Part shown: piece by piece, positions 19,645 to 30,199 of the stretch
Layout: each line of letters starts with the position of its first letter
Numbering within the stretch: the stretch's first letter is position 1
From: Argyresthia goedartella
Taxonomy: Eukaryota > Arthropoda > Insecta > Lepidoptera > Argyresthiidae
Assembly (NCBI GenBank): GCA_949825045.1
Contig: OX463836.1
Span: forward strand, 13,169,829-13,233,828
Direction: 5' to 3'
DNA: 64,000 nt
Notes under the pieces: generated by a model
Databases searched by the model: none
What the model was told of the DNA's origin: nothing
The model's input: only the letters and a program-made list of their open reading frames with translations
Translations under genes and position numbers: made by a program

Positions 19645-20660
19645 GCCAAAACTTTTTGGTGGACAATCAACAACAATCAACGTTGTTCATATTAATGCAC
19701 AAAGCATTAATACCAGCTATGCTGACCTTCTTGTAGTTTTTAGTGACCTGAACATACATGGCATTCTTGTTTCGGAATCTTTTCTCAAGCCATCTCTTTC
19801 TTCTGCCATGTATGCTCTGCCAGGGTTCAGTCTCTACCGGAACGACAGGATAGGCAAGGCTGATGGTGGTGTTGCTATCTAACTACGTTCTGACATCCCA
19901 TGCAAAGTCATCAGCCAGTCGCCAAGCCTGTACTCTGGTTCTGCTGAACACCTGTTCCTGGAGATATTCCTGCGTCACAACAAAGTCCTCCTGGGTGTCT
20001 ATTATAGCCCCTCTCTTCGAATCGACTATTTTAACTCTTTTGAAACCCTTCTCAGTGACTTGACTCCTCTTTATAGCGACACCCTAATTCTCGGCGACTT
20101 CAACACTTGCCTTCTCAAGAATAACGGTCGCTCAGCGAAGCTGAATTCTCTTGTAAGTTCATTTAACATGCATATCCTTCCTCTAGAGGAAGGGTATGCA
20201 TGTTCCACTTTCAACCACACTGAACCCCCTCTCTTCTAGATCTAATGATTACTTCTGACATGTCTAAGGTTGCTGCTCATGGCCAACTTAACGCCCCTTT
20301 CCCCTATCACAATCTTATTTACCTCTCTTATAAGATAAAGCCTCCCAAGCGAGCAGCTAAATTCCTTGACATTCGTAGCTTCAAGGGCATGGATATAACC
20401 TCCCTTAATTCAGACGCCTCTTCTGTCGACTGGTCGCCTGTCTACGGTAGTGAGACCATTGATGACAAAGTACGGAACTTCAACTCTATTGTCCTGAGCT
20501 TGTTTGATAAGCATGCTCCGGTCAAGAGGGTTAGAGTTAAGCATCTTCCTGCACCGTGGCTTGCTGACACCATTAAGGGTCTGATGGCTAAGAGAAAGTC
20601 TAGATATAAGAGGGATCCGACCGATGAGAATCTTTTAATTTTTCAAACGCCTCCGTAATC
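19645..20660 (+). pseudogene. LINE-A apurinic endonuclease domain
   Basis: The frame from about 19645 gives VHINAQSINTSYADL, GILVSESFL, an in-frame TAA at about 19879, then HLFLEIFLRHNKVLLGVYYS and DTLILGDFNT, the LGDFN motif of the exonuclease/endonuclease fold that nicks target DNA. A frameshift near 20235 leads to 20245-20658, which holds the linker to RT (FNSIVLSLFDKHAPVKRVRV, LPAPWLADTIKGLM). Confidence 0.8.
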
Positions 20661-20699
20661 GTTGCACTCGCCTGTGTCATGATTCTAAACGCCGTCATA

Positions 20700-22482
20700 T
20701 CTACGAATGTATCAAGAGTTATACTCCAGCACAGGTCTGGAAGTTCCTGAAGACCCTTGGTGTTGGTAAGTCCCAGGACTTGGCAGCCGGAAATGTCGAT
20801 CTCCGGGGTCTCAATAGTTTCATTGCAACTCCCCCTGTTGCGATGGACCCCCTCGTCAAGGATGCAACCCTTCGTAACCTACGGTCCAAGGCAACAGCCC
20901 TCACCTCAGCATTTAATTTCATCCCTGTCGGAATCGGCGCAGTAAGGAGGGCAATACTAGCAATCTCGTCGAAGGCCATAGGTGAACAACTATCATTGAT
21001 GTACTGTTACCTCTCATCACCCACATAATTAATGTGACGCTTGACCAATGTTGCTACCCCAGCCAGTGGAAATTGGCACTTGTGATTCCCCTCCCCAAAA
21101 CGTCCAATCCCGCCTCCTTTAAAGATTTCCGTCCCATTTCTATTCTGCCTATCCTCTCCAAAGTCCTGGAATCAATTGTTCACTCCCAACTCTCCTCCTA
21201 CCTTTCCTCAAAAATGTTACTGAATCCCCACCAATCAGGTTTCAGGCCGGGTCACAGCACTACCACAGCACTGCTCAAAGTCACTGACGACGTTCAATTA
21301 GCTATGGATCAAAAGCAGCTTACGGTCCTTAAACTGCTTGATTTCAGTAGCGCCTTCAACTGCGTCGATTTCGATATACTAGTTGAAATTTTAAAGTCAC
21401 TTAATGTCTCCTCGCACTCTGCTCGCTGGTTTGACTCCTACCTGAGAGATCGCCAGCTACGCATTAAGTCTGAGGATATCTCAACGGACTGGTGTGATCT
21501 CTCCGCAGGTGTTCCGCAGGGAGGCATCCTTTCTCCTCTACTCTTCTCGGTATTCATTAACTCTATCTCTGACGTTCTTACCTCTTCTTATCATCTGTAC
21601 GCAGATGACCATAAAATATATCGGCACTTCTCTCCGTGTGATGTGAATCTGACAGTAGAGGCGTTGAATGCTGATCTCGATAACATCAGGAAATGGGCTA
21701 CCTCATATGGTCTGCTTGTCAACCCGGGCAAATCGCAGGCCATGATTTTGGGTACTCGTCACTCTCATAACCTAGTTCAGAAAATGCCCTTCGGCCCTAT
21801 AGTGTATGATGTATGATGGTAACATAATTATATAGTGTATGATGGTAACATAATTTCATACAGCGAGAAGGCCAAGAATCTTGGGGTTGTATTTGATAAA
21901 TTGTTGTCCTGGTCGCCCCATGTTTGTGAGGTCAGCAGACGAGTCTTTGCGTCATTTCACTCTCTACGGAGATTGCAGCACTTCCTGCCGCAGCAGACTA
22001 AAATCACCCTTGCCCAGTCCCTCCTACTACCTTTAATCGTCTATGCGGATGTATGCTGGATCGGTGCGAACGAAGAACAACTGAACAAACTCGAACGACT
22101 TCAAAACCTCGGGATTCGGTTTGTCTTCGGGCTGCGCAAGTATGACCATGTCTCACAGTATCGCAAGGAGTTGGGGTGGCTTCCGATCCGCCTTCGTCGT
22201 GATATGCACGTTCTCTCCTATCTGTTCAACATTTTGCGAAATCCCCGCTACCCCTCATATCTTCGAGAACGTTTCGAGTTTATTTCCTCCAGGCATAGCA
22301 ACCGGAGATCCCACACGATGTCTCTTCTTTCTACTCCTCGGCATAACACTGCCGCTTACAAACACTCGTTTAGGTTAACGGCGATCCGACTGTGGAACGC
22401 ACTTCCCTGCGCTATTAGAGATAGTCCCACAATTTTCACTTTTAAGACAAGATTGAAAGAGCATTTCCTTTCTCTTTCGTGA
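20700..22482 (+). pseudogene. LINE-A reverse transcriptase
   Basis: After short disrupted frames at 20700-21030 the RT frame 21034-21816 carries WKLALVIPLPKTSNPASFKD, FRPISILPILSKVLE, HQSGFRPGHSTTTALL, DFSSAFNCVDF and GVPQGGILSPLLFSVFIN. The catalytic YADD is intact at 21598-21609. At about 21800-21855 a short tandem duplication of TATAGTGTATGATGGTAACA interrupts the frame. It resumes at 21835 with the thumb/C-terminal part (KNLGVVFDKLLSW, WLPIRLRRDMHVLSYLF, LWNALPCAIRDS) to a stop at 22480-22482. RT primes from the nicked target in this family. Confidence 0.9.
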
Positions 22483-22780
22483 TAGGTATTTTTATATATG
22501 TATATATAAGTAGTATATGTTTGATATGTATTTTATTTTTTGCTTTTGTATTTTATTTAGTGTATATCATTTATTACATTATTATGTTTTAGTTGTAAAC
22601 AATTAGATGTGTACAGTTTTATTGCGCACTAGGACTCTCCTGTTGCACAATTTTTCCTGTCCTGCCATGGTTTGCTGTTAGAAATCTCTCTTTAGAGATA
22701 AGCTCGCCTTTGCTCATAAAATGTTTTGTTACCTTACTATTAAGATTTCTGTGTAATAAAGAATAAAGAATATGACAAAG

Positions 22781-23310
22781 AAAGAGGTGAAATGTATGCT
22801 GATAATTAATCAATGACGAAGGAGTTTGAGTCATCTGTGGCTATCAACGCCATCTAGCGATAGGAAGCTATGACTTATTAACATTGTATTTAGTTTTACT
22901 CGATTCAAACAAAAATGCAATACAATGTCAAAAATCCACAGAAACCTTCGCCACAACAAATAAATTACAGAACCAAATCGCCCTAAGAATCGCCCGGCCT
23001 AAAAGCTACCCATTACACTGGCAGCATTACCGCGCTACACATCGAGCGAGATCCTCTGAACCAGCAAAGCCCCCGGGGGTTATACTATTTGACAAGCCTC
23101 TCACAAGCATATCACACGTCTATCACACGCTCTCCATAAAGGAGCATGTGAAAGGCGCTTGATAAGCGTGAGAACCGCGCACGATAGCCGGTTGTCAAAT
23201 CCTCGGTCCAACAAGCTACACCCCATATCCTTGATAAACCTGAGAACCCCAAAACCTCGTGGTCCCAACGGCCAAAGGAATAAATGGTTGTAAATGTTCG
23301 TTCGTTGCAG
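22781..23310. other. Intron remainder before the last ETS exon
   Basis: AT-rich with one dispersed-repeat fragment (23012-23080). Immediately upstream of the exon is a usable pyrimidine tract and acceptor (TTCGTTCGTTGCAG). Nothing else recognised. Confidence 0.5.
23012..23080 (+). repeat. Short dispersed repeat fragment, partner at 1505-1572
   Basis: CATTACACTGGCAGC, then GAGATCC and AAGCCCC in the same order as on the minus strand at 1505-1572. It sits 230 bp before the last ETS exon. Confidence 0.5.
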
Positions 23311-23419
23311 ATTCGTGTACAAGTTTGTCTGCGACCTTCGACAGTTGCTCGGCTACGATGCTTCGGAGTTGGCGGAACGCGTGCGTGCTGTGATGAAGAT
23401 GTCCTCTTATGACAGCTAA
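23311..23419 (+). CDS. Ets97D: GABP-alpha / Ets97D-type ETS factor, last coding exon
   Basis: After the acceptor TTCGTTGCAG (ending 23310) the first base completes an arginine codon carried over from 3980. The exon then reads FVYKFVCDLRQLLGYDASEL followed by AERVRAVMKMSSYDS and a TAA stop at 23417-23419. FVYKFVCDL closes the ETS domain. The CDL..L.GY.A.EL segment just after it is the GABP-alpha-specific C-terminal helix that in vertebrate GABP contacts the ankyrin-repeat partner, which is why I prefer GABP-alpha over other ETS classes. The tail stops about 15 residues past that motif. Splicing across the 19.3-kb transposon-filled intron is inferred from perfect frame and residue continuity. 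Confidence 0.95.
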
Positions 23420-23491
23420 TGTGAGTATCTGCACACCTTTCTATGAAGCAATTCTGTAGCCTCATTTTATTGCTTTTGAAAATTTTGTTAA

Positions 23492-23699
23492 AGTAAGATC
23501 GCGGAGCAGGAAGAATTTCGGTCATTAACCTGCTATTTCCTGTCTCTGTCGCCCCCGCGTGAATTTATTAACGTCACGCTCGCTCAGACGGCGGTCATTG
23601 CACCTGTGCGAGCGTGACGTGAATGTCTTTACGCGGGAGCGACAGAGACAGGCAATAACAGGTTAATGACCGAAATTCTTCCTGCTCCGCGATCGTACT
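23492..23699. mobile_element. piggyBac-like MITE in the ETS 3' UTR
   Basis: Long inverted ends: AGTAAGATCGCGGAGCAGG at the left and CCTGCTCCGCGATCGTACT at the right, with near-perfect pairing for about 45 bp and further pairing (GCGGGAGCGACAGAGACAGG / CCTGTCTCTGTCGCCCCCGC). It is flanked by TTAA at 23488-23491 and 23700-23703, the duplication of piggyBac elements. 208 bp, no coding. In RNA it would form a strong hairpin. Confidence 0.85.
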
Positions 23700-24535
23700 T
23701 TAAATCATAATGGATACAAAAGACAACTCTCGTTTAAAAGAATCAAGATCGATTATCGTGTTATGTAGCTTCATCGTGGAATTCTAACATCTAGGAATTA
23801 CAATCGCCTTTGAAAAAATTACCTTGCACAACACGATTATTGAGATAGGAATAAATTTAATTGATTGAAATTTAATTGATGTCAAAAATACGGAATAAGG
23901 CCACTGATTGGTCAAACTTAAATTTGAAGTTGTCGATCATCCTACAAAACATTAATTTGAATGTGATCAGTAGCTTATCTTATCTGAACCTCTAGAAATT
24001 TCCCAATTAATTTCAACTTCAAATCACAATGGCTTTATACCACAGCTCAATTAAAACAAACGAAAATTCGAAGTCCGCCAACATTTGAAAGTTGTCCTTT
24101 CAGTGGCTATCTATTCGCCCATTTGTCCTGGTTTAAATAATTTACTATCTCCGGGTCTAATTATCGAATGAAGTATTACGGATTACTAACAAATACCTTG
24201 AGCAGATATCTAATGTCTATTGCCAGTTCAAAACTTAGCTCTGGAGTCATATCTGGCCTAAATAATAGATTCCAAATTATAATACCGTATTTTTTTTCTT
24301 ACAGAATGAAACGGCCAAAAATAAGATAAGTGTTATGTGATTTATATTTTAAGTTAACCTGTTATCACGAAGGTTTTGGATGTGTGCGACTTTTTAAGAT
24401 AAAGTGTGATACAGTTTCACGCTAACTAATAAATATTGTACGGCTCATCTAAAATCAAAACTGTGAACGCCCTTATGGTATAAGTGTAAATAAATAAATG
24501 TGTACAAGACAATGTATTATGAATGTTGGTGTATA

Positions 24536-24541
24536 AATAAA
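24536..24541 (+). terminator. Candidate polyadenylation signal of the ETS gene
   Basis: AATAAA is followed about 20 bases later by a T/GT-rich run (from 24562), the expected downstream element. Weaker AAATAAA-like words occur around 24488. Confidence 0.5.
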
Positions 24542-24676
24542 GATTTATAATGTTACTGGAGTTTTTTTTTTGTTTATGAAATCCCTAAACCTCTTAAGGA
24601 TTTTGTCCCATCTGATCTGGAAGTTCTGCCCCATGATGCCATTGGGTCGCCTGATAGGTTTAGACGTGCCACCCGT

Positions 24677-24702
24677 GTGTGTGTGTGTGTGTGTTTGTGT
24701 CA

Positions 24703-24741
<39 letters not shown>
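24677..24741. repeat. (GT)n then (CA)n microsatellite palindrome
   Basis: A GT run reverses into a CA run across GTTTGTGTCACAAAC, so the whole tract can fold on itself. Short open frames made of Cys-Val or Thr-His repeats here are artefacts. Confidence 0.95.
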
Positions 24742-24746
<5 letters not shown>

Positions 24747-24949
24747 GCCGCGTTGTGCCCCACGGGCTTTTCAGTATTTCGAACCGCTTGAAAAGCCAGA
24801 GCGATACAGCGCGACGCTGCGTTGTACCACACGGGGTGTTTCAGCGGTCACATTGACAATTCATCGTCTGAATAGCCCGTAGGGTACAGCGCCTGCGCTG
24901 GTCTTTCGTGATTTTTCTAGTTGATGTAATTCAAAATTTATACTTGAAG

Positions 24950-25893
24950 AAAAAAAATAAAGGCCTTTGATAAGCTCAAATATGTTTGTCTTATTTGTAT
25001 GTTATATTGATAGCACCAGTGGGAATGCAGAATCACCTGTGGTACTATCAGACAGGACAGTAAGAGTAAGACAGTAAGACAAAAAGTACTACCAGTAGTA
25101 CCACCGGCAGTAACACGGGTAAGAAGTGGGACTTCCCTGATGGTGCAGGGGAGTGCATTCACAACCGAATGGCCCGGGGTCTAAACCCGTTCTCATAGGA
25201 AGCGGTGTTGTGCTGTGGAGTTGTGAGCATGGAAACTGCGTGAGTTCTCTGAGGCCTGCTGGAAGAAAGAAACTGAAAACTGTCTCCTAGGAAGGTTGGA
25301 TAGCGTCGATTCCGGAAAATGTTGTGGAGGAAATTGAGGATGTGTGAATCCCGGCGTAGACGGATTGGCAGCCACTTCAACACCTTGCGATGTTGTGATA
25401 CATGGTCGCATTTGCGCAGCACGAGGACAAACCGAACCCAAGATTTTTAAGTCGTTCAGTATAGTTCTTCGTTAGCACTGACCCAGTAGACTTCAGCATA
25501 ATTGATGAGGGGTAGAAGAGTGATTTTGGTCGAGGCAAAAAGTAGGTACTGAACTCTCCTGAGAGAGTGAAAAGTAGCAAATACCCGGCGACTGACCTCA
25601 TTGACATGCGATGACCAGGACAGCTTGTTGTCGAAGATTAGACAAAGGTTTTTGGCTTTATTCCTATGATTGTGGTACCATTAAAAGTGACAAGTGGAAT
25701 GGGGTGTTGCTGCAACAAGTTAAGAGAATGTCTCGTACCTATAATCAAGGCCTGGGACTTTCTCGGGTTGACCAGGAGTCCCAAGGAAGACGCCCAACTT
25801 CTTATACCCTAAAGATCAGCGTTGAGCGCCTCCACAGCAGAATTTGAATTGTTAGGAGAGAAGTGGCGATAAATCTGGAGATCATCAGCGTAA
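24950..25893 (-). pseudogene. LINE-A copy 2, 3' part (minus strand)
   Basis: Same family as 19630-22780. Starting at 25893, the minus strand reads ADDLQIYRHFSPNN, then ALNADL, LLVNPRKSQALIIGTR, RKCDHVSQHRKVLKWLPIRL and MNALPCTIREVP. The YADD box at its upstream end is cut by the insertion of LINE-B; the missing neighbour DVLTSSYHL lies across it at about 30,040-30,070. Several frameshifts and stops. A CCTTTATTTTTTTTC stretch near 24950-24965 may mark the A-rich tail. Confidence 0.85.
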
Positions 25894-26005
25894 ATATTTA
25901 TTTATTTATTTATTTATTTATTTATCCACAATTACATTATCTTTACAGGCTTAACCTAACGTGATAGTGTAGTATATCTATTATAATTCGGTTACCTTTA
26001 ATATT

Positions 26006-26740
26006 TCATATTTTATAGCTTATTATAGCCAGTGCTACCCTTGTGAATTCATTCAGAGCGCAGGAGAACAGATCTATCTCGTCCGCTATCAGGTTTAGAG
26101 TAGAGAGTGCGCGTGTGAGCGGCGCCTTGCCCAGCAAGTTAGTGCGCGCGTGTGGCACCGCCAGTAAGCGCGGGCGCCGCCGCCGCTGCACGTACCCATT
26201 TGGTACGCACAGACCCATTATCTGCAGCATGTCCGCATTGTACACCTTTCCTCGTAATATTTTAAAAAGATACGTTGCTGAAGCCAGGTCCCTCCTAACT
26301 CTGAGTTCGTTATACCCAACCATGCCTAGAGTAAACAAAGTTGGGTATAACAGTGGATAGCCAGGGTAGACCCCATACTGCCTCATATATAAATATCTTA
26401 TAAATTTCTTCTGCACTTTCTCTAACATTTCAATATATTTATGTTCATGTGGAGCCCAAATAATAGCATTGCATTCAAAATGACTCCTCACCAATGCATT
26501 GTATAAAGCAGTGATCGCTTTGATATTTTTGAAGTTTTGCACCCTTCTTAGTATAAACCCTAAGTTCCTAAACGCTTTTTTGCAGCATTTAACTATGTGC
26601 TCTTTGAATGTCATATCAGCCCTCAGCGTCACTCCCAGATCTTTAACTTCACTGACTCTTGTCATGGGCGTCTGACTCACTTCATAGTTATGCAACATAG
26701 GAGTGTGCGATCTAGTGAAACTAATTGTGACGCACTTAGT
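26006..26740 (-). pseudogene. LINE-B ORF2, C-terminal domain
   Basis: Continues the RT protein: LTKCVTISFTRSHTP, VKDLGVTLRADMTFKEHI, FILRRVQNFKNIKAI and LVRSHFECNAIIWAPH, the thumb/connector region typical of jockey/CR1 RT proteins, then a weakly conserved C-terminus to a stop at 26006. Downstream is about 80 bp of 3' UTR and the TAAA tail. Confidence 0.85.
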
Positions 26741-27614
26741 TAAACTGCAGCTGGTTTTCTGCACTCCATGCCACCACTCTATCGATATCCCTTTGCATTT
26801 TCCCACTGTCCTCTATATTTGTTATAGCGAGTGATAATTTGAGGTCGTCCGCGAATAAAAGGCACTTTGTGTCCTGAACTACGTCGGGTAAATCATTAAT
26901 CATTAATATGAATTGCAATGGACCCAGATTACTACCTTGACTTACTCCTGACTTCGTAAAATATGGTTCAGAACTAAATCCATTGTATTCCACATACTGT
27001 TGTCTATTTCGCATATAACTAGCAAAATATCTAAGGAGATGTGGAGTGAAACCAAAGCCTGCCAGCTTCCTCAGTAGAACATCATTGTCGACCAAGTCGA
27101 ATGCCTTCTTAAAATCGAAGTAAGCCGCATCAACTTGTAGCCCGCTATCCACTGCTGGCATTACTTCCGCCATGTAGCTGAGGAGGTTGCTGGTGGTGCT
27201 CCTCTCCGGGCGGAACCCATGCTGGGCATCGGACAATTGCGGACTCACCTGTGCAAGTATGGTCTGGTGGATAGCGGATTCCAACACTTTAGCTGGAGTT
27301 GATAATACAGCAACAGGTCTGTACTCCTCAACACTCGGTCCTGCTCGACCTTTGGGTACCGGCACCACTCGTGTTTTTTTCCATCTGACTGGAAACACCG
27401 CTGTACTTAGGCTTTGGTTATATATATGGAGTAGTGGCTCGGCTAATACAAAGCGACAATCCCTGATAATGTAGGGCGGGATGCCATCTGGTCCCGCTGA
27501 TCTCTTCGGCTTGAGCTGCCTCAGTGCCCGCTGCACCTCGTTCAGCTGTAGTCTCTCCAGATGTACTCGCGCAGCCCCGTTCCTGTCACCCGCTTCCACT
27601 ATTGCTGCCTCCAC
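26736..27614 (-). pseudogene. LINE-B ORF2, reverse transcriptase
   Basis: RT blocks in order: KPKRSAGPDGIPPYIIRDC, RWKKTRVVPVPKG, YRPVAVLSTPAKVLE, QHGFRPERSTTSNLL, YFDFKKAFDLVDNDVL, GVSQGSNLGPLQFILMINDL and FADDLKL with the catalytic Asp pair intact near 26,850. It ends in VVAWSAENQLQFN where a frameshift (about 26,745) passes to the next entry. Confidence 0.9.
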
Positions 27615-27616
27615 GT

Positions 27617-28936
27617 TTAAATCCCAGTTCTTGTACTATAAACCGAGTAAAAATATTCGGCAAACTCCTTTGCACATCGCTCCCCAGTCAGAACTTCTCC
27701 GTTTTTCAAAATCGTTTGTGCATTACGTGTGCCTTGTTTTGATTTTATAAAATTCCAGAACGATTTAGGATCTTTTGATAAATTTAGTTCTACCTTACTT
27801 CGATGCTGCTCTTGGTTTAATTCAATCAATCTCTTCACTCTAGCCCTACACTGTGAAAAACATTCATAATCCAACCTGGAATTACTCGATTTATATCGTT
27901 TATGTAACCGTGCTTTCAACTGTATGTCGCGAATCAATTCAATAGTGTACCATTCGGGATAGCTATATCTCGAACTTGCGCTACTTCGCTTTTTATGGGG
28001 AACGCATTCGTCAAAAATTGAATTAACCTTGTCATAAAAATAATTTAAACTCAATTCTAAATCTAGGTCATAAATTGGAGTCCAGTCTATGTCTCTTATC
28101 GCAGAGTATAGTAGAGGAAAGTCCGCCTTATTAAAGTTCCAAGCGGTCGGACTAGCATGCGCGGGCGCCGGTGCGGGTGGTGCGGCGGGCGAGGATGGCG
28201 GCATTGCGGGCGCGGCGCGCGGGCGCAGGCGCAGCGAGCACTCGAGCGGCGGGTGGTACGCGTCCACGGGCAGCAGCGGCTCGTCCGCCGCCGACACGCA
28301 CACCTCCACCTCCCCCGTACTCAGCACTACATCTAGAATTCTGTTATTGCAATTACGTACTCCGTTATTCTGTATGAATCCACAATAGGTTAACAAGTAT
28401 TCATTGTAATTAACTATATTAGTCGAACACGAATACAAATTAAAATCTCCCAGCACTATTATTTGACTATACTTATTACATAGTTGTTCTATTATCCTAA
28501 ACATCACCAAGTATTCATTGTCCGCACTCTTCGGTGGAATGTACGTTACGCAAATTACTACCTTATGCCTATCACGACAGTATGCCTCGGCGCAAACTAA
28601 CTCGAACAGATGATTGTCCACGATGACGTCACCCGGTATCGACACTCGACGCAACTCAATTCCGGGTGCGGCCACTAAAAGCGCTCCGCCATGTTTGCGG
28701 CCGTCAGATCGATCACATCTTAGTACGCTGTAACCAGGTGGGATAAGTTCTGCGTCGTGGATGGAATCGTGGCACCCTGTTTCCGTTATAGCAAATAAAT
28801 CTGCAGAAGATGATGCAATGCTTGCGTAAAAGGGGTCCAATTTGGTTCGCAATCCTCTTACGTTCTGGTAATAAATTTGTAATGGTTTAATATCTCGTAA
28901 CTTGTGTGTCTCTCCGAAAAAACCAATCCCACTCAC
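27617..28936 (-). pseudogene. LINE-B ORF2, endonuclease
   Basis: ATG at 28936. APE-type endonuclease motifs: IYYQNVRGLRTKL (first strand), FAITETGCHDSI (catalytic Glu), YSVLRCDRSDGRKHGGALLV, and IIVLGDFNLYSC (LGDFN). The usual terminal SDH-like box appears as VDAYHPPLE, with H retained. A Pro/Ala-rich stretch (28,150-28,300) follows, an expansion not usual between the two domains. A frameshift at about 27,620 ends this frame after YFYSVYSTRT. Confidence 0.85.
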
Positions 28937-29492
28937 AATATTTTATAGTTACTGCCCAATTTCCATCTTCACTTAATTTTTCATACAAACTTTCTGGAAC
29001 CGTTATAATGAATGACTCGTAGTTTCTCTCTTGTTTGTGTTTGATACCATCGACTTTTATTTCAGCATTTTCACCGCAGATCTTCTTCACGAATGCTACC
29101 ATTGATTCCACTGTTGTCCCTTTCTTCACTCTCCAAACATGAAGGGATTTCTTTTGTTCTGTCCCTTCAATTTCTAAAGATTGTTTACAACCTCCTTGTT
29201 TTACCTCTTTCCTAGGGTACTTTCTTTTTGTTCTATTTACCGTTTCCCAAACTCCCTGCTGGCTTTTTTGCCGATCTTCAATGCCACCGTCGTCGCTGGG
29301 TTGGACTGGAGCAAAGGGAGCACTATGAGGCGGGACCGTCACTGATACTTCCGCCAGTTTCGTGGCCTGACTTTTATTTGCCGGCGAACTTTTTGTTACC
29401 CTTTGATCGCGTTGTTGTAATACCTTCGCAAATGTTAGTGGAGCTTCTTTTCCGATAGCGGAACTATCCACCGGTACCACGCTTTCTTCCAT
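28887..29492 (-). pseudogene. LINE-B ORF1, C-terminal part
   Basis: 201 codons: a Ser/Pro/Lys-rich linker, then SLHVWRVKKGTTVESMVAFV and FIITVPESLYEKLS. The latter region has the alternating strand/helix look of a nucleic-acid-binding domain found in insect CR1/jockey ORF1p, but I cannot name it exactly. It overlaps the start of ORF2 by 50 bases in a different frame. Probably one protein with the upstream part in the ancestor. Confidence 0.65.
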
Positions 29493-29967
29493 TACTTCTT
29501 TCCGCCCAAGATTGTGTATGAGGATTTCAATTTGATCCAGTTTTTTGTGTTTTCGTCAACTACCGTCATATTTTTTCGGAGGTCTTTCATTTCTATTTCG
29601 ATCGCATTTAACTGTTCTTGAAGGCGCTTGAAGCTCTTCACCTGTTCATCCTGTTGGGACTTCATCTCCATCCTAAGCTCCTTGATAACTCGAAGTATTT
29701 CCGCGTCATTGCGAACATTCGATGCGTCTACCTTGTTGCGTGAACCCCGGGGCTGAAGGTTGACGAAGCTACTCGGCGTGAAGGTCTCATTCATCGCAGG
29801 CATCACAGCTACCTTGATTGGTGTATCCGAATTCCCCACTTGGGAATACTACACTTGCACGCTGGGCATATCCACGAATTCTTGTACTCCTCACTTAACT
29901 CCTGCGAGCACTCCATGTAAAGTATATCGTATATTGCCAAATCACAGCCATTACACTTCGTACCCAT
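29492..29967 (-). pseudogene. LINE-B ORF1, PHD-like finger and coiled coil
   Basis: ATG at 29967: MGTKCNGCDLAIYDILYMEC followed by WICPACKC, a cysteine pattern like a truncated PHD finger, at residues 5-47. A one-base frameshift near 29840 hands over to a frame rich in charged residues, with LRVIKELRMEMKSQQDEQVK and LQEQLNAIEIEMKDLRKNM, a likely coiled coil for ORF1p oligomerisation. It ends in a TAATG where the next frame's ATG overlaps the stop (29490-29494). Confidence 0.7.
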
Positions 29968-30034
29968 TAACTTTACGTAAATATTAATTCAACCGAATAC
30001 ACGTCCGTTCGCTAGCGCGCGCGTCCGCTATATT

Positions 30035-30080
30035 GAGATGATATGAGGAAGTCAGGACGTCGAGATGGATATAATGAAAA
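30035..30080 (-). pseudogene. LINE-A copy 2, RT fragment upstream of the LINE-B insertion
   Basis: The minus strand reads LDVLTSSYHL, matching SDVLTSSYHL just before the YADD box in the plus-strand LINE-A (about 21,570-21,600). Together with 25893 this shows LINE-B inserted into an older LINE-A. Homology further upstream is lost. Confidence 0.75.
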
Positions 30081-30199
30081 TTGAGTAAGCGTAAATATTT
30101 AGCTCTCCATGCATGTCTTGCATGCCTCCCAATTAAAGTCATCCTTTTTTGATAACATTTCTTGTATCGATATCCCAATTTGCTTTTTATAATTTTTCT

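Larger units (their letters stand above)
19630..22780 (+). mobile_element. Jockey/CR1-superfamily LINE (LINE-A), 5'-truncated, decayed
   Basis: Plus-strand non-LTR retrotransposon with endonuclease then RT and a 3' region running to AATAAAGAATAAAGAATATG at about 22755-22775. No ORF1 is seen. The next feature upstream is the mariner-like element. A second, minus-strand copy of the same family lies at 24955-25893 plus 30035-30080. Clade assignment beyond the jockey superfamily is not possible by eye. Confidence 0.85.
23420..24560 (+). other. Probable 3' UTR of the ETS gene
   Basis: AT-rich non-coding sequence follows the stop. It holds a TTAA-flanked MITE at 23492-23699 and ends near a good polyadenylation signal. 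Extent is inferred; transcript data would be needed to fix the cleavage site. Confidence 0.5.
25899..30029 (-). mobile_element. Near full-length LINE with PHD-like ORF1 (LINE-B)
   Basis: A minus-strand non-LTR element of about 4.1 kb with ORF1, endonuclease, RT and a (TAAA)n 3' tail (25895-25924). ATATT flanks both ends (25894-25898 and 30030-30034) as a short target duplication. The endonuclease/RT sequences place it in the jockey/CR1 superfamily; the ORF1 zinc finger is a feature described for CR1-like elements. Two frameshifts break ORF2 and at least one breaks ORF1. Confidence 0.88.

Noticed and set aside
24545..24882. Open frames rich in Cys-Val or Thr-His
   Set aside because: Translation of a GT/CA microsatellite.
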